A DNA stretch of 64,000 bases, taken from contig CAZGEG010000022.1 in assembly GCA_964524835.1 (NCBI GenBank), positions 1 to 64,000 of the forward strand, read 5' to 3'. Shown piece by piece: positions 7,963-16,541 of the stretch (the first letter of the stretch is position 1; each line of letters begins with the position of its first letter). The stretch is from JACRCG01 sp964524835 (GTDB taxonomy: Bacteria > Desulfobacterota > Desulfuromonadia > Geobacterales > Pseudopelobacteraceae). The translations under genes and the position numbers were made by a program. Below the pieces are notes generated by a model. That model was given only the letters and a program-made list of their open reading frames with translations. It was not told the origin of the DNA and searched no databases.

Positions 7963-9143
7963 TCAGCAGGTTCCAGATCGCCTACAAGAACCTCCTGCGC
8001 AAGAAGTCCCGCACCCTGCTGACCCTCGTCGGCATCATGCTCTCGTCGTGGGTGCTGGTGAGTCTGCTCGGGTTCAACCGCGGCTATGAACATGCCCTGA
8101 ATCGTGATATCGACAACATGGGGTACCAGCTCATGGTCATGGCCAAAGGTTGTCCCTACGAAGCGGCCACGATGATGCTGCAGGGGGGGACAGGGCTGCG
8201 CTACATTGCCCAGTCAATGGTGGATGACATCGTGAGCAGGCCCGAAGTGGACAGGGCAACTCCGATTCTGATGCAGGCGTTCTTTGATCCGGACAAGGGG
8301 GATGGTGGGGGGATCGCCGGCTACTTCGGCGTCGAGGCCGCCACATACCCGGCCATGAAGCCGTTCTTCCGTTTTCGCCAGGGGGGTTGGTTCCGTGATG
8401 AAACGGCTGCCGAGGCGGTCATGGGGTACGAGGCGGCCGAACTGGAGCAGCGCGAGGTGGGGGATCTGATTCTCGTCCCGGAAAAAAACGTCGAGCTCAA
8501 AGTTGTCGGAATTCTGGAGCGGACCGGGACCCAGGATGACGGCACGATCTTCGTCCCGTTGAAAACGCTGCAGAAGATCTCTGAAACAGACAAGATCACC
8601 ACCATCGGCATCAAGGTAAAAAAAGACGCGGACATCGCCAGGCTGGAAACCTCACTGTTTCAGCTCCCGGACGTACAGGTGGTGAGCTTCACCCAGGTCA
8701 AGCAGACGATCATGAAGCTTATTGCCACGGCCCGCGTGATGGTGCTCTCCATCGCGATCATCGCCCTGCTGATCGCCATGGTCGGTGTTGTCAACACCAT
8801 CCTCATGTCGGTACTGGAGCGGAGGCAGGAGATCGGCATTCTGAAGACCATGGGGGCGATGCCGGGCGATATCTTCTTTCTGGTCTGGACCGAGACCCTG
8901 ATCCTCTGCACCGGCGGCGGGATCACGGGGATCGGATTGGCCTTCGTCTTTGCCCGGCTCTCCGACATCCTGGTCAGAAGGGTACTCCCCTATTCCCCCG
9001 GCGGGGAACTCGTGTCCATCGACATGAACCTCGCATTCCTGACCCTGGCGGTGGTTGTGGTCGTGGGGCTCCTGAGCGGCATCTACCCGGCGTGGAAGGC
9101 CGGCAGGGTCCGCCCCCTCGATTCGATAAGGAGTGAAGGATGA
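7959..9143 (+). CDS. ABC transporter permease, MacB/FtsX (LolC) type
   Basis: 394 residues. One transmembrane helix lies near residue 20 (TLLTLVGIMLSSWVLVSLL), then a large periplasmic MacB_PCD-type domain at about 45-255. Three more helices sit in the FtsX domain at about 265-390, with the family signature ERRQEIGILKTMGAMPGDIF. Proteins of this topology do not transport through the bilayer in the classical way; they use ATP hydrolysis to drive extracytoplasmic work (lipoprotein release, efflux coupling, cell-wall hydrolase activation). The gene overlaps its ATPase by four bases. Similar MacB-type pairs occur next to metal-uptake and thioredoxin genes in other bacteria. Confidence 0.9.
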   Translation: MISRFQIAYKNLLRKKSRTLLTLVGIMLSSWVLVSLLGFNRGYEHALNRDIDNMGYQLMVMAKGCPYEAATMMLQGGTGLRYIAQSMVDDIVSRPEVDRATPILMQAFFDPDKGDGGGIAGYFGVEAATYPAMKPFFRFRQGGWFRDETAAEAVMGYEAAELEQREVGDLILVPEKNVELKVVGILERTGTQDDGTIFVPLKTLQKISETDKITTIGIKVKKDADIARLETSLFQLPDVQVVSFTQVKQTIMKLIATARVMVLSIAIIALLIAMVGVVNTILMSVLERRQEIGILKTMGAMPGDIFFLVWTETLILCTGGGITGIGLAFVFARLSDILVRRVLPYSPGGELVSIDMNLAFLTLAVVVVVGLLSGIYPAWKAGRVRPLDSIRSEG

Positions 9144-9835
9144 CAACTGAAAACGGAATATCGCTGGAGGCGCGGGATCTGACGCGGGTCTACCGCCGCG
9201 GCAGTGAGGAGATCCGGGCCCTGGACGGGGTATCGCTCACGATTCGCCGCGGAGAGTTCGTCTCTTTCATGGGCCCCTCGGGTTCCGGCAAGACGACCCT
9301 GGTAAACCTGCTCGGCTGTCTCGAAAATCCGTCGACAGGAGAGCTGGATCTGGCCGGCCGTAGCATTTTCGGCGGTGGCAAGATCCTGGGAGAGAGGGCT
9401 CTGACCCGGATTCGCCGTGAGGTCTTCGGCTACATATTCCAGAATTTTTACCTAATCCCGACCCTCACCGTCCGCGAGAACGTGGCACTCCCGCTCGCTT
9501 TCTACAAAAAGCCCGGGGTCGAAGGGGAGGTTGACCGGCTCCTCGGGATGCTCGGCATGGACCACCGGATGAACCACCTGCCCGGACAGATATCGGGGGG
9601 TGAGATGCAGCGGGTGGCGATCGCCAGGGCTCTCGTGAATCGCCCCGAGATCCTCCTAGCCGATGAACCGACCGGCAATCTCGATACGAAACGGTCGGAG
9701 GAGATCGGCGAGGTTTTACGGGACCTGAACAAAAATGCTGGGCTCACCATCGTCATGGTGACTCATAACCCCGCCCTCGGCAGGCTCGGGGGGAGAATGA
9801 TCGAAATGCGGGATGGTCAGGCATTTGAAAACTGA
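9140..9835 (+). CDS. ABC transporter ATP-binding protein, LolD/MacB-N type
   Basis: 231 residues with a full nucleotide-binding domain. Walker A is GPSGSGKTTL, the Q loop is FGYIFQNF, the signature is ISGGEMQRVAIARAL, Walker B is ILLADEPTG and the switch His is in VMVTHN. The spacing and LolD-like motif NLDTKRSEE mark it as the partner of FtsX-type permeases. The ATG overlaps the permease stop, so the two are one unit. It acts at the inner face of the cytoplasmic membrane. Confidence 0.93.
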   Translation: MTTENGISLEARDLTRVYRRGSEEIRALDGVSLTIRRGEFVSFMGPSGSGKTTLVNLLGCLENPSTGELDLAGRSIFGGGKILGERALTRIRREVFGYIFQNFYLIPTLTVRENVALPLAFYKKPGVEGEVDRLLGMLGMDHRMNHLPGQISGGEMQRVAIARALVNRPEILLADEPTGNLDTKRSEEIGEVLRDLNKNAGLTIVMVTHNPALGRLGGRMIEMRDGQAFEN

Positions 9836-9866
9836 TTGCCATCCCTGACTGAGCGGTTCAACGCAT

Positions 9867-10355
9867 ATGAAACTACCAGGCCGATCCCACATAGCCATAA
9901 TTCTAACCGTGATCTACACCCTGATCATAATGGTTCCGCTCGCGTCACGAGTGATGAATGCGAAAACTGTCCCTTTTGCCGTAGCCGGCGAATGTACCGG
10001 GGATTGCAGGACCTGCGGCTGCTCGGCGGAAAGCATGGCATCAGGAACCTGCTGCTGCATGAAAGCGCAACGGCAGTCCCATGACCACGAAGACGATCAC
10101 GACGGCACATCTGACTGCGATCAAAAGACCCCTGACAGAAAGCAGGTCGTAATCTCCTCCTGCGGATGCCCCGGCGGGAGCGGGGAGCATGCCACTCTGT
10201 CCGGCAGCGGCACCTCTGAACTGTTGCCCTTCTTTTTTGCGATGCAGTTCAACATCCCCGGCACAGACACCCGTTTCCCACACCTCACCGGGCGTGTTAC
10301 GTCCTTTTCAGGCGAACCGCCGGAACCGCCTCCGAAAATCTCCCTCCATTCGTGA
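9867..10355 (+). CDS. Cys/His-rich exported protein, possible metal binder
   Basis: 162 residues, not assigned to a named family. One N-terminal hydrophobic segment at about 8-28 is a signal anchor or uncleaved signal. It is followed by dense cysteine clusters: CTGDCRTCGC, GTCCCMK and later SSCGCPGG. A His/Asp run, HDHEDDHDG, lies between them. These are typical metal-ligand clusters. The C-terminus is proline-rich (EPPEPPPK). It follows the ABC ATPase by 31 bases in the same direction. A copper- or zinc-buffering role is inference from composition and context. Confidence 0.6.
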   Translation: MKLPGRSHIAIILTVIYTLIIMVPLASRVMNAKTVPFAVAGECTGDCRTCGCSAESMASGTCCCMKAQRQSHDHEDDHDGTSDCDQKTPDRKQVVISSCGCPGGSGEHATLSGSGTSELLPFFFAMQFNIPGTDTRFPHLTGRVTSFSGEPPEPPPKISLHS

Positions 10356-10553
10356 ATACCTGAACCGGCTCTGCTGAAAAACTTTACGGTAACGCTGCGA
10401 TCTACGCCGGTGTCTCATGCACTCTGCGAACATCCTGACGAAGCGTATATCCACATTTCCAGCAGGCACGTTCATAACCAGAGCACCCGGACACACCATG
10501 CAGGGACAAAGCCGCACTGTGCGGGATACCCGCCAGACAAAAGGAGAACCATC

Positions 10554-12182
10554 ATGAAATCATATACAGCACGGGCTCTCAAGCTCTTGACAATGTTCTG
10601 CTTCCCGCTTGTCATCTCCGCGTGCGGAGGTTCGAGCAGCACCCCCTCCGCCACAACCACAACCGTATCTGGAACGGTACTTGCCGGTCCGGCCGCCGGT
10701 GCGGTCGTTACTGTCAAGGCAAACGGCATCGAAGTGGCACGATCCGCTCCCAGCGCTGCCGATGGCTCATACACGGTTGCCATCCCGACTTCCGAACTGT
10801 CAAAAGACCTTTATTTTGAAGCCGGTGGCGGGACATTCCCGGATGAAGCGACTTCGACAACGGGTGTTTCCCTGGGAACATTCAGCGCCTTTGCAGCAGG
10901 AGGGACTCTGTCGTCCGGCTCCAACGTGACGATCGACCCCTCCAGTACCATCGTGCAGAAACTGGTGGCCGGCGGAAGGACCAAGGCCTCAGCTGATGCC
11001 GCCTTTGCCGCCGCCTTCGGTTACACCCCTGATTGCTCGGTCAAACCGTCCTTCGCCACGATCTCCAGCGCCTCCACCACGACCCAGCGCCTGGCGGGAC
11101 TGAGGGCAGCCGCGTTCAGTCAGCTGACCAAAGATATGGGACTGACACCGGCCGGGCAGTCAGAACTTATCCAGGCACTGGCAGAAGATCTGTCGGATGG
11201 CACCCTCGACGGGCTAAAAACCGGGGGAATTGCGGTGACGACGGCTTCCGGCACCCCGATTCCGGTTGATATTGCCAACCGTTTTGCAAATGCCCTGATG
11301 ACATTCCAGACCTGTCCCCTGAACAAGTCCAAGCTGACACCCGATAAAATCGGCGTGCCGCCCTTTGCCAAAAAGGCTCTGACCTCCAGCTACATCGTTG
11401 AGTATATTCCGGGCACCACCGCCGCAGCCATGGGCAAGACCACCTTCATGATCAAACTCACCAATCGCAGCGACAACAGCCCGGCCAGCGGGAAAACGTT
11501 AATCGTGAAACCGTTCATGTACATGGCAACCAAGAGCCACACAACACCCATGGCCGCTCCGGTCGATAACGGCGACGGCACCTATTCCTGCACCGTGTAT
11601 TATGTCATGGCCTCCGCTCTGAACGGGATGTCCATGGGTGTCTGGGAACTCAAGGTGACCATCGGCACCGAATCCGCCACATTTTATCCGTATGTCGGCA
11701 TGCCGATGGGCGGTGACATGCTGACCAAGCTGTCCGGGATCACTGATGCAATCATGGGAATGGCCGGTGTGGAAAAACGCACCTGGTTTCTGTTCAACGA
11801 CGGCCTTGCGGCAACCACGGGGGGTAATTACACCTTCACTGTTTTCCTGGCCACCAAGGAGACCGGCATGACGCTGACTTTCCCGGCGGTTACGGTCGGA
11901 AGCGTCTTGAAAAACCAGTCTAATGTTTCCTGGACGGTGAGTTCTATCGTCATGGAGATGTCGGCTGACAAGGCAACGTGGGTGTCTGCAACCGATCTCG
12001 GCAACGGCCGCTGGTCTGCGGCAGGGCTGGCCGGACTGACTGCCGGTACTCCCGGCAAAATCTATGTAAGGCTTTATGTCAGCGACGGCACCACGACCGA
12101 GCAGAAAACCACCGACGGAGCCGCAGTCGGCACAGCTAACGGCTTCCAGACATTTAACGTCACTCCATCCGGAGTGCAGTGA
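10554..12182 (+). CDS. Large Met-rich exported lipoprotein
   Basis: 542 residues from the ATG at 10554 with AAAGGAG upstream; in-frame codons upstream to 10410 are not supported. A lipobox (VISACGG) marks lipidation. Near 35-75 is a carboxypeptidase-regulatory-like beta domain (VSGTVLAGPAAGAVVTV, DGSYTVAIP). The middle is alanine/threonine-rich. From about 280 there are Ig-like segments rich in methionine (KPFMYMATKSHTTPM, ALNGMSMGVWELKV, GMPMGGDML). Methionine clusters of this kind bind Cu(I) in known periplasmic proteins, but that is inference here. The gene ends two bases before the next barrel gene. Confidence 0.7.
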   Translation: MKSYTARALKLLTMFCFPLVISACGGSSSTPSATTTTVSGTVLAGPAAGAVVTVKANGIEVARSAPSAADGSYTVAIPTSELSKDLYFEAGGGTFPDEATSTTGVSLGTFSAFAAGGTLSSGSNVTIDPSSTIVQKLVAGGRTKASADAAFAAAFGYTPDCSVKPSFATISSASTTTQRLAGLRAAAFSQLTKDMGLTPAGQSELIQALAEDLSDGTLDGLKTGGIAVTTASGTPIPVDIANRFANALMTFQTCPLNKSKLTPDKIGVPPFAKKALTSSYIVEYIPGTTAAAMGKTTFMIKLTNRSDNSPASGKTLIVKPFMYMATKSHTTPMAAPVDNGDGTYSCTVYYVMASALNGMSMGVWELKVTIGTESATFYPYVGMPMGGDMLTKLSGITDAIMGMAGVEKRTWFLFNDGLAATTGGNYTFTVFLATKETGMTLTFPAVTVGSVLKNQSNVSWTVSSIVMEMSADKATWVSATDLGNGRWSAAGLAGLTAGTPGKIYVRLYVSDGTTTEQKTTDGAAVGTANGFQTFNVTPSGVQ

Positions 12183-12184
12183 TC

Positions 12185-13162
12185 ATGAACTCACACCTGA
12201 CATCCATTGCATTGGCAGCCCTCCTCGGGGGGGCTGCCCTTTTCCCCGCATATTCCCGAGCCGCTTCCTGCTGCGGCGGAGGTTCGGCAGCCTCGCTGAG
12301 TGTGCCAAAGTATGCCGTTGCGGTTGCCGATCTCTCTTTTGATACGGAACTGTACGACGGCTACTGGGATCAGGACGGCACACATCGGCCCGACCCGCCG
12401 GAATCGGACCTGAAGCAGTACCGGCTGAACATGGGGCTGGGGTACCGCTTTGCCAGGGATTGGCAGACGAGCATCTCCCTGCCGTATGTCTGGAACGACA
12501 ACAAATATTCCGGTGTTTCCTCCCAAACCGACGGCCTGGGAGATGCGACACTATCCGTCACATATGAGCTTCTGGATGATAACTCTTCCTGGAAGGTTAA
12601 CGAAGCAAAGGACCTGATTCCGGCAGTGTCGATCGGCATATCTCTCCTGCTCCCAACCGGCATCTCGCCGTACGACGAACAAAAAAGCAGTTTCGACATA
12701 ACCGGGCGGGGGTTCTACCGCCTGGACGGCACGCTTCTCGTAGAAAAAACGATACGTCCCTGGAACATGTCGCTTGCACTCGCGTACGGGACCTATTTCG
12801 ACCGTTCGGTCAACCGGGAATACGGCAAGTATGTGGAGCCTTATACCAAGGGGCTGGGTGACCGGTTTTCCGCGTCGGCGGCAGCAGGGTACATATTCGT
12901 CATCGGCACAGGGGGGGACAGCATTACGGCAACCGCGTCCTACGCCTATCTTACCGAGGGGAACGCCAGCTACAACGGCGTATCCGACAGCGGCAGCGGA
13001 TTTGACAAACAGTCGCTGGGGGCGGCCGTTGCCTATTCGAGCAGCGACCACAACTGGGGGTTGCGGCTCGGATGGAACCATGCCCTCCAGCAGAACGGCT
13101 GGGGTCACAATTTCCCGACCACCGATGTCTTTTCAGTGGGGGTGCGCTATGTCTTCCTGTAA
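12185..13162 (+). CDS. Outer-membrane beta-barrel, phenol-degradation MetA-type transporter family
   Basis: About 325 residues from ATG 12185 (a GTG six bases upstream is possible). A signal peptide ends near SRAASCCGGG; the mature N-terminus has a Cys-Cys pair. Repeated amphipathic strands include LNMGLGYRFARDWQTSISLPY and GLGDATLSVTYELL, a pattern seen in the PF13557-type barrels. The C-terminal residue pattern VGVRYVFL is a standard BamA signal. It overlaps the next gene by 14 bases. It would be a second outer-membrane component of this locus. Confidence 0.7.
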   Translation: MNSHLTSIALAALLGGAALFPAYSRAASCCGGGSAASLSVPKYAVAVADLSFDTELYDGYWDQDGTHRPDPPESDLKQYRLNMGLGYRFARDWQTSISLPYVWNDNKYSGVSSQTDGLGDATLSVTYELLDDNSSWKVNEAKDLIPAVSIGISLLLPTGISPYDEQKSSFDITGRGFYRLDGTLLVEKTIRPWNMSLALAYGTYFDRSVNREYGKYVEPYTKGLGDRFSASAAAGYIFVIGTGGDSITATASYAYLTEGNASYNGVSDSGSGFDKQSLGAAVAYSSSDHNWGLRLGWNHALQQNGWGHNFPTTDVFSVGVRYVFL

Positions 13163-13700
13163 AACTTTTCGCACAATTTTGATCATGGGCGGGTTCCTTG
13201 CCTGCGCCGGATGCGGCGACAACCTGTTCCCGTCCGGTGACGACAAGCGCCCCGCCGTTCAGGCGGGAAGCAGCGGGGGCGCTGTCAGCCAGAAGGCGCC
13301 TGATTTTGCCGTGACGGATACAAACGGCGCGACCGTGACGCTGGCATCATCCCTGGCAGGGCGCAAGGGGGCGGTCTTTTATTTCACCATGTGGTGTCCG
13401 ATCTGCGACAGCCACATGAGCAGCATGCGCTCGTCGATCACGCCGTTATTTCCCGATGTGAACTTCTATCTGGTGGATTATGTTTCCGGCTCGGTTTCCG
13501 GAGCGGCCGGCGCCGCCTCTGCCAACGGCTATGCCGGCGGCGTTTATACGACGCTGGCCGATGTGAATAACGTCCTTGAAAACAATTTCCAGGGCACCAT
13601 GGGGACGACGGTCGTCGTTGACAACACCGGCACGATTCTGATGAATGAAGATTACCGGGACGGAACAAGGCTGCAGGCCACCTTGTCAGCCCTTCCGTAG
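13149..13700 (+). CDS. Thioredoxin-fold lipoprotein (AhpC/TSA-Redoxin type)
   Basis: 183 residues. The ATG lies inside the end of the barrel gene. An N-terminal signal with lipobox LACAGC indicates membrane anchoring in the envelope. The domain from about 50 starts APDFAVTDTNGATVTL. It contains the redox motif FTMWCPICDSHM (CPIC in place of CGPC) and the cis-proline region is near GTTVVVDN. It resembles TlpA/ResA-type thiol oxidoreductases. In context it could keep cysteines of the NosL-like or Cys-rich proteins reduced; this is inference. Confidence 0.82.
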   Translation: MSSCKTFRTILIMGGFLACAGCGDNLFPSGDDKRPAVQAGSSGGAVSQKAPDFAVTDTNGATVTLASSLAGRKGAVFYFTMWCPICDSHMSSMRSSITPLFPDVNFYLVDYVSGSVSGAAGAASANGYAGGVYTTLADVNNVLENNFQGTMGTTVVVDNTGTILMNEDYRDGTRLQATLSALP

Positions 13701-13729
13701 CTGTAATAAATCCGGCAAGGAGAGTATTC

Positions 13730-14197
13730 ATGAAATTGAAATATTATGTGATCTGCTTCATCCTGCTGGCAGTACTCGGTTTCGCGGTACAAGCCGTTTT
13801 CGCCGGCAGCGACATCGATCAGCACCGTTCGTGCTCGCAGTGCGGCATGGACCGGAAGGCGTATGGGTACAGCAGGATGCTGGTCAATTACAAGGACGGA
13901 GCCTCGGTCGGAGTCTGCAGCCTGCACTGCGCCGTAACGGATATGGAAAGCTGCAAGGGGTGCGATGTGGCTTCACTGATGGTTGCCGACCGCGACACCA
14001 GGATGTTGATAAATGCTGATATGGCGGTCTGGGTGATGGGCGGCCGGAAACGCGGCGTCATGACCCGGCGCGCCAAGTGGGCCTTTGCGACACGGGAAGC
14101 CGCGCAAGCGTTTGTGGATGCAAACGGCGGTCAGATCATCAGCTGGGATGCCGCGCTGCAGGCCGCCCGCGAGGATGCGGCGCCGTCAAAGAGATAA
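13730..14197 (+). CDS. NosL-like exported protein, second copy
   Basis: 155 residues, ATG preceded by AAGGAG. A signal peptide ends near AVFAGSD and has no lipobox cysteine. The mature part has CSQCGMDRKAYGYSRML, a CSLHC motif, DADMAVWVMGG-like core and RRAKWAFATREAA, closely matching the NosL-like gene at 5100. The two paralogues bracket the locus. Cys-Gly-Met and the downstream CxxxC are the probable metal ligands. Confidence 0.85.
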   Translation: MKLKYYVICFILLAVLGFAVQAVFAGSDIDQHRSCSQCGMDRKAYGYSRMLVNYKDGASVGVCSLHCAVTDMESCKGCDVASLMVADRDTRMLINADMAVWVMGGRKRGVMTRRAKWAFATREAAQAFVDANGGQIISWDAALQAAREDAAPSKR

Positions 14198-14246
14198 GGG
14201 GATATTTACTGAAAGCACAGTATCTGTAAAAGAGGAGTCACATAAC

Positions 14247-14267
14247 ATGCTGAACTTATTCCAGTAA
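14247..14267 (+). other. Possible six-codon leader ORF before rubredoxin
   Basis: ATG CTG AAC TTA TTC CAG TAA follows AAGAGGAG with good spacing and ends 18 bases before the rubredoxin start. It could be a translated leader or a remnant. Support is only the ribosome binding site. Confidence 0.2.
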
Positions 14268-14285
14268 AAAAAAGGAGGAAACCCC

Positions 14286-14444
14286 ATGCAAAAATGGAGA
14301 TGCACCATCTGTGATTATGTCTATGACCCTGCCGAGGGAGATATGGGAAACGGTGTCGAGCCGGGAACACCTTTCGAGGAACTCCCCGCCGGATGGGAAT
14401 GCCCCCTCTGCGGGGTTGGAAAGGATCTGTTCGAGCAATTGTGA
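14286..14444 (+). CDS. Rubredoxin
   Basis: 52 residues, the usual rubredoxin length. The four iron ligands occur as CTICDYVYDP near the start and CPLCGVGKD near the end, with the family aromatic core (W4, Y11, Y13, F30 and W37-type positions) and EELPAGWECP. The ATG follows AAAGGAGGAAA. The protein is a one-electron carrier, typically delivering electrons to rubrerythrin or superoxide reductase in anaerobes. It follows the second NosL-like gene by 88 bases in the same direction. Confidence 0.97.
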   Translation: MQKWRCTICDYVYDPAEGDMGNGVEPGTPFEELPAGWECPLCGVGKDLFEQL

Positions 14445-14764
14445 CACGGATGAGGACTCTTCAGTGCTCGTTCGGAAGAGAAAGTAGTTGTATCGCGCGG
14501 CATATATTTTTGTTGAATCAGGCCACACCCTTTTCTGATGGTATATTCAAAGGACAACATCGAACTATCCCCCCTCGGAAACACCTTCCGGTTTCCGCCG
14601 GAACCTACGGCGTCGATAACGGATTTCCTCCTATCTCCATCCTCTGAACAAGAAGATATGATGCCGATGCCTGAAAAATATAACCTTACGGCAAAAATGG
14701 CTCGGTTGTCTGTTATACTCAAACAAGATTCAAAGAATAGTATCCCGGACAAAAGGAGAGCGTT
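14445..14764. other. Intergenic region after rubredoxin
   Basis: About 320 bases with no supported gene. CTCTTC and GAAGAG form a short inverted repeat near 14457-14480. A TATACT hexamer near 14713 might be a -10 element for the small membrane protein that follows, without a good -35. Confidence 0.35.
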
Positions 14765-14893
14765 ATGAGCTTGATCGGCATGGTTGTTATGTGGGCATGG
14801 TTCGCTGCGGCATTTACGATCATCAGCAAATGGCATATGGGCGAGGAAAGCGATCGCCGCGCGGCATACTGGACAAAATTCGAAGGCAAATAA
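14765..14893 (+). CDS. 42-residue single-pass membrane protein
   Basis: The ATG follows AAAAGGAGAGCGTT, a strong ribosome binding site. The protein begins MSLIGMVVMWAWFAAAFTII, one hydrophobic helix, and then has a charged tail (HMGEESDRRAAYWTKFEGK) ending in TAA. No family is recognised. Composition, start signal and clean ending make a real small membrane protein likely, perhaps a subunit of a larger membrane complex. Confidence 0.65.
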   Translation: MSLIGMVVMWAWFAAAFTIISKWHMGEESDRRAAYWTKFEGK

Positions 14894-15010
14894 TCCGCTT
14901 GAATTGCCGCAACTGGCGTCGCGAACAGTGCTCTGGAGTGACGCAATTCCCGGCGCCGTTGAGTACGGCTGGCCGATCCTGCAATGCAAAGAAACTAATG
15001 GAGGCAACCC

Positions 15011-16072
15011 ATGAGCAGTCTGTTTTCTCCCCTTACCCTGCGGTCCGTCACGCTCCGCAACCGGATTTTCGTCTCCCCCATGTGCCAGTATTCCAGCCGC
15101 GACGGCATGCCGACCGACTGGCATCTCGTTCATCTCGGCAGCCGCGCCGTGGGCGGCGCGGGACTGGTGATGGTCGAGGCAAGCGCGGTAAGTCCGGAGG
15201 GGCGCATCAGCCCGGACGACAGCGGCATCTGGAGCGATGCCCATGCCGGTGCCTTTGTACCGATCACCCGTTTCATCCGGGACCAGGGCGCCGTGCCCGG
15301 AATTCAGCTCGCCCATGCCGGACGCAAGGGTTCGTGCACTCTGCCGTGGCTCGGCGGCGGTCCCCTGGGGATAGAGGCATGCGGCTGGCAGCCGCTTGCG
15401 CCTACTGCCTTCCCCTTTGACGTCGGCCATCCCGTTCCCCGCGCCTTGACCTTGACCGAACTTGACGAGATCGAAGCCCAGTTCCGCGCCGCGGCACGCA
15501 GGGCGCTGGCCGCCGGCTTCCAGGTCATTGAAATTCACATGGCCCACGGATACCTGCTGCACGAGTTTCTCTCGCCGCTGGTCAATCACCGGGTTGACGG
15601 TTTCGGCGGCAGTCTGGACAACCGGCTCCGGTTCCCCCTGCGGGTGGCCGACGCGGTACGGGAAGTCTGGCCGGCGGAGCTGCCGCTGTTTGTGCGGATT
15701 TCGGCTACCGACTGGGTGGACGGGGGGTGGGATATCGACCAGTCGGTGATTCTGGCCCGCCAGCTGAAAGAGATCGGCGTGGATCTGATCGATTGCTCCT
15801 CCGGATTTGCGGTGCCGGATGAACCGGTTCCCTTCGGTCCAGGTTTTCAAGTCCCATTTGCTGCCAGGATCCGGGCCGAGGCCGGGATTGCCAGCGGTGC
15901 GGTCGGCTTCATCACCGAGCCGTTCCAGGCCGAGCAGATTGTCGCCACCGGCCAGGCCGATGCCGTGCTGCTGGGGCGGCAGATGCTGCGCGATCCCTAC
16001 TGGCCGCTCCATGCCGCCAAGGCGCTGCATGTGGACGCAGCATGGCCGAATCAGTACCTGCGTGCCAAATAG
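15011..16072 (+). CDS. NADH:flavin oxidoreductase, old yellow enzyme (YqjM-like)
   Basis: 353 residues with a TIM-barrel OYE fold. Features include LRNRIFVSPMCQYSS (the Cys of class III thermophilic-like OYEs), the QLAHAGRKG flavin/substrate motif, EIHMAHGYLLHEFLSPL with FGGSLDNRLRFPL, and the C-terminal phosphate site DAVLLGRQMLRDPYWP. These FMN enzymes reduce activated C=C bonds using NAD(P)H. The ATG follows GGAGGCAACCC. It is flanked by non-coding DNA on both sides and appears monocistronic. Confidence 0.93.
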   Translation: MSSLFSPLTLRSVTLRNRIFVSPMCQYSSRDGMPTDWHLVHLGSRAVGGAGLVMVEASAVSPEGRISPDDSGIWSDAHAGAFVPITRFIRDQGAVPGIQLAHAGRKGSCTLPWLGGGPLGIEACGWQPLAPTAFPFDVGHPVPRALTLTELDEIEAQFRAAARRALAAGFQVIEIHMAHGYLLHEFLSPLVNHRVDGFGGSLDNRLRFPLRVADAVREVWPAELPLFVRISATDWVDGGWDIDQSVILARQLKEIGVDLIDCSSGFAVPDEPVPFGPGFQVPFAARIRAEAGIASGAVGFITEPFQAEQIVATGQADAVLLGRQMLRDPYWPLHAAKALHVDAAWPNQYLRAK

Positions 16073-16073
16073 T

Positions 16074-16098
16074 CCCTTTATTGCTTCGCAACAAAGGG
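16074..16098 (+). terminator. Hairpin after the flavin oxidoreductase gene
   Basis: CCCTTTATTGC and GCAACAAAGGG pair with one mismatch around a TTC loop just after the stop codon. No U-run follows, so it may stabilise the message end rather than terminate it. Confidence 0.4.
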
Positions 16099-16192
16099 CC
16101 TGAACAGTGTATAATCACAACGGTAGAAGAGGATAGCAACCCTGGCCAAACCGACGTGGCTGACGTCAGGGTACCCAAAAGGAGATACAATC

Positions 16193-16480
16193 ATGAAAAG
16201 CAGAGAAGAGTTCATCCGCACTATGCAGGCAAAACTGGAGGAGTGGAATGCAGAAATAGACATTTTGTCCGCCAAGGCAGATGAGGTCAAGTCCGAGGTC
16301 AGGAACGAGTACATCGAGCAGATTGAAACCCTGAAGGCCAAACAGGCGGCTGCCCGGCAGAAAATCGAGGAGCTGCAGCATGCAGGAGAGAGCGCCCTGG
16401 GAGATATGAAATCGGGGATTGAGCTGGCCTGGGCCGCCATGGGCGAAGCGCTCGACTCGGCACGGTCACGCTTCAAATGA
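16193..16480 (+). CDS. Small coiled-coil protein (sll1863-like)
   Basis: 95 residues, almost entirely helical and charged, with heptad-like spacing from residue 5 to 65 (EEWNAEIDILSAKADEV, EQIETLKAKQAAARQKI). The C-terminal part is MKSGIELAWAAMGEALDSA. This is the pattern of small stress-associated coiled-coil proteins resembling sll1863. The ATG follows AAAGGAGATACAATC. A TATAAT hexamer at 16110-16115 may be its -10 element, without a good -35. Confidence 0.65.
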   Translation: MKSREEFIRTMQAKLEEWNAEIDILSAKADEVKSEVRNEYIEQIETLKAKQAAARQKIEELQHAGESALGDMKSGIELAWAAMGEALDSARSRFK

Positions 16481-16541
16481 CACTTTCCGCTACCCCCTGC
16501 CTTGATAAAGAGGGGCAGCCTGTGACCGCCAGGAGGAACTG

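Noticed and set aside
14321..16030. 569-residue open frame on the minus strand
   Set aside because: It runs antisense across rubredoxin, the 42-residue gene and the flavin oxidoreductase and resembles no family; it is a high-GC shadow frame.
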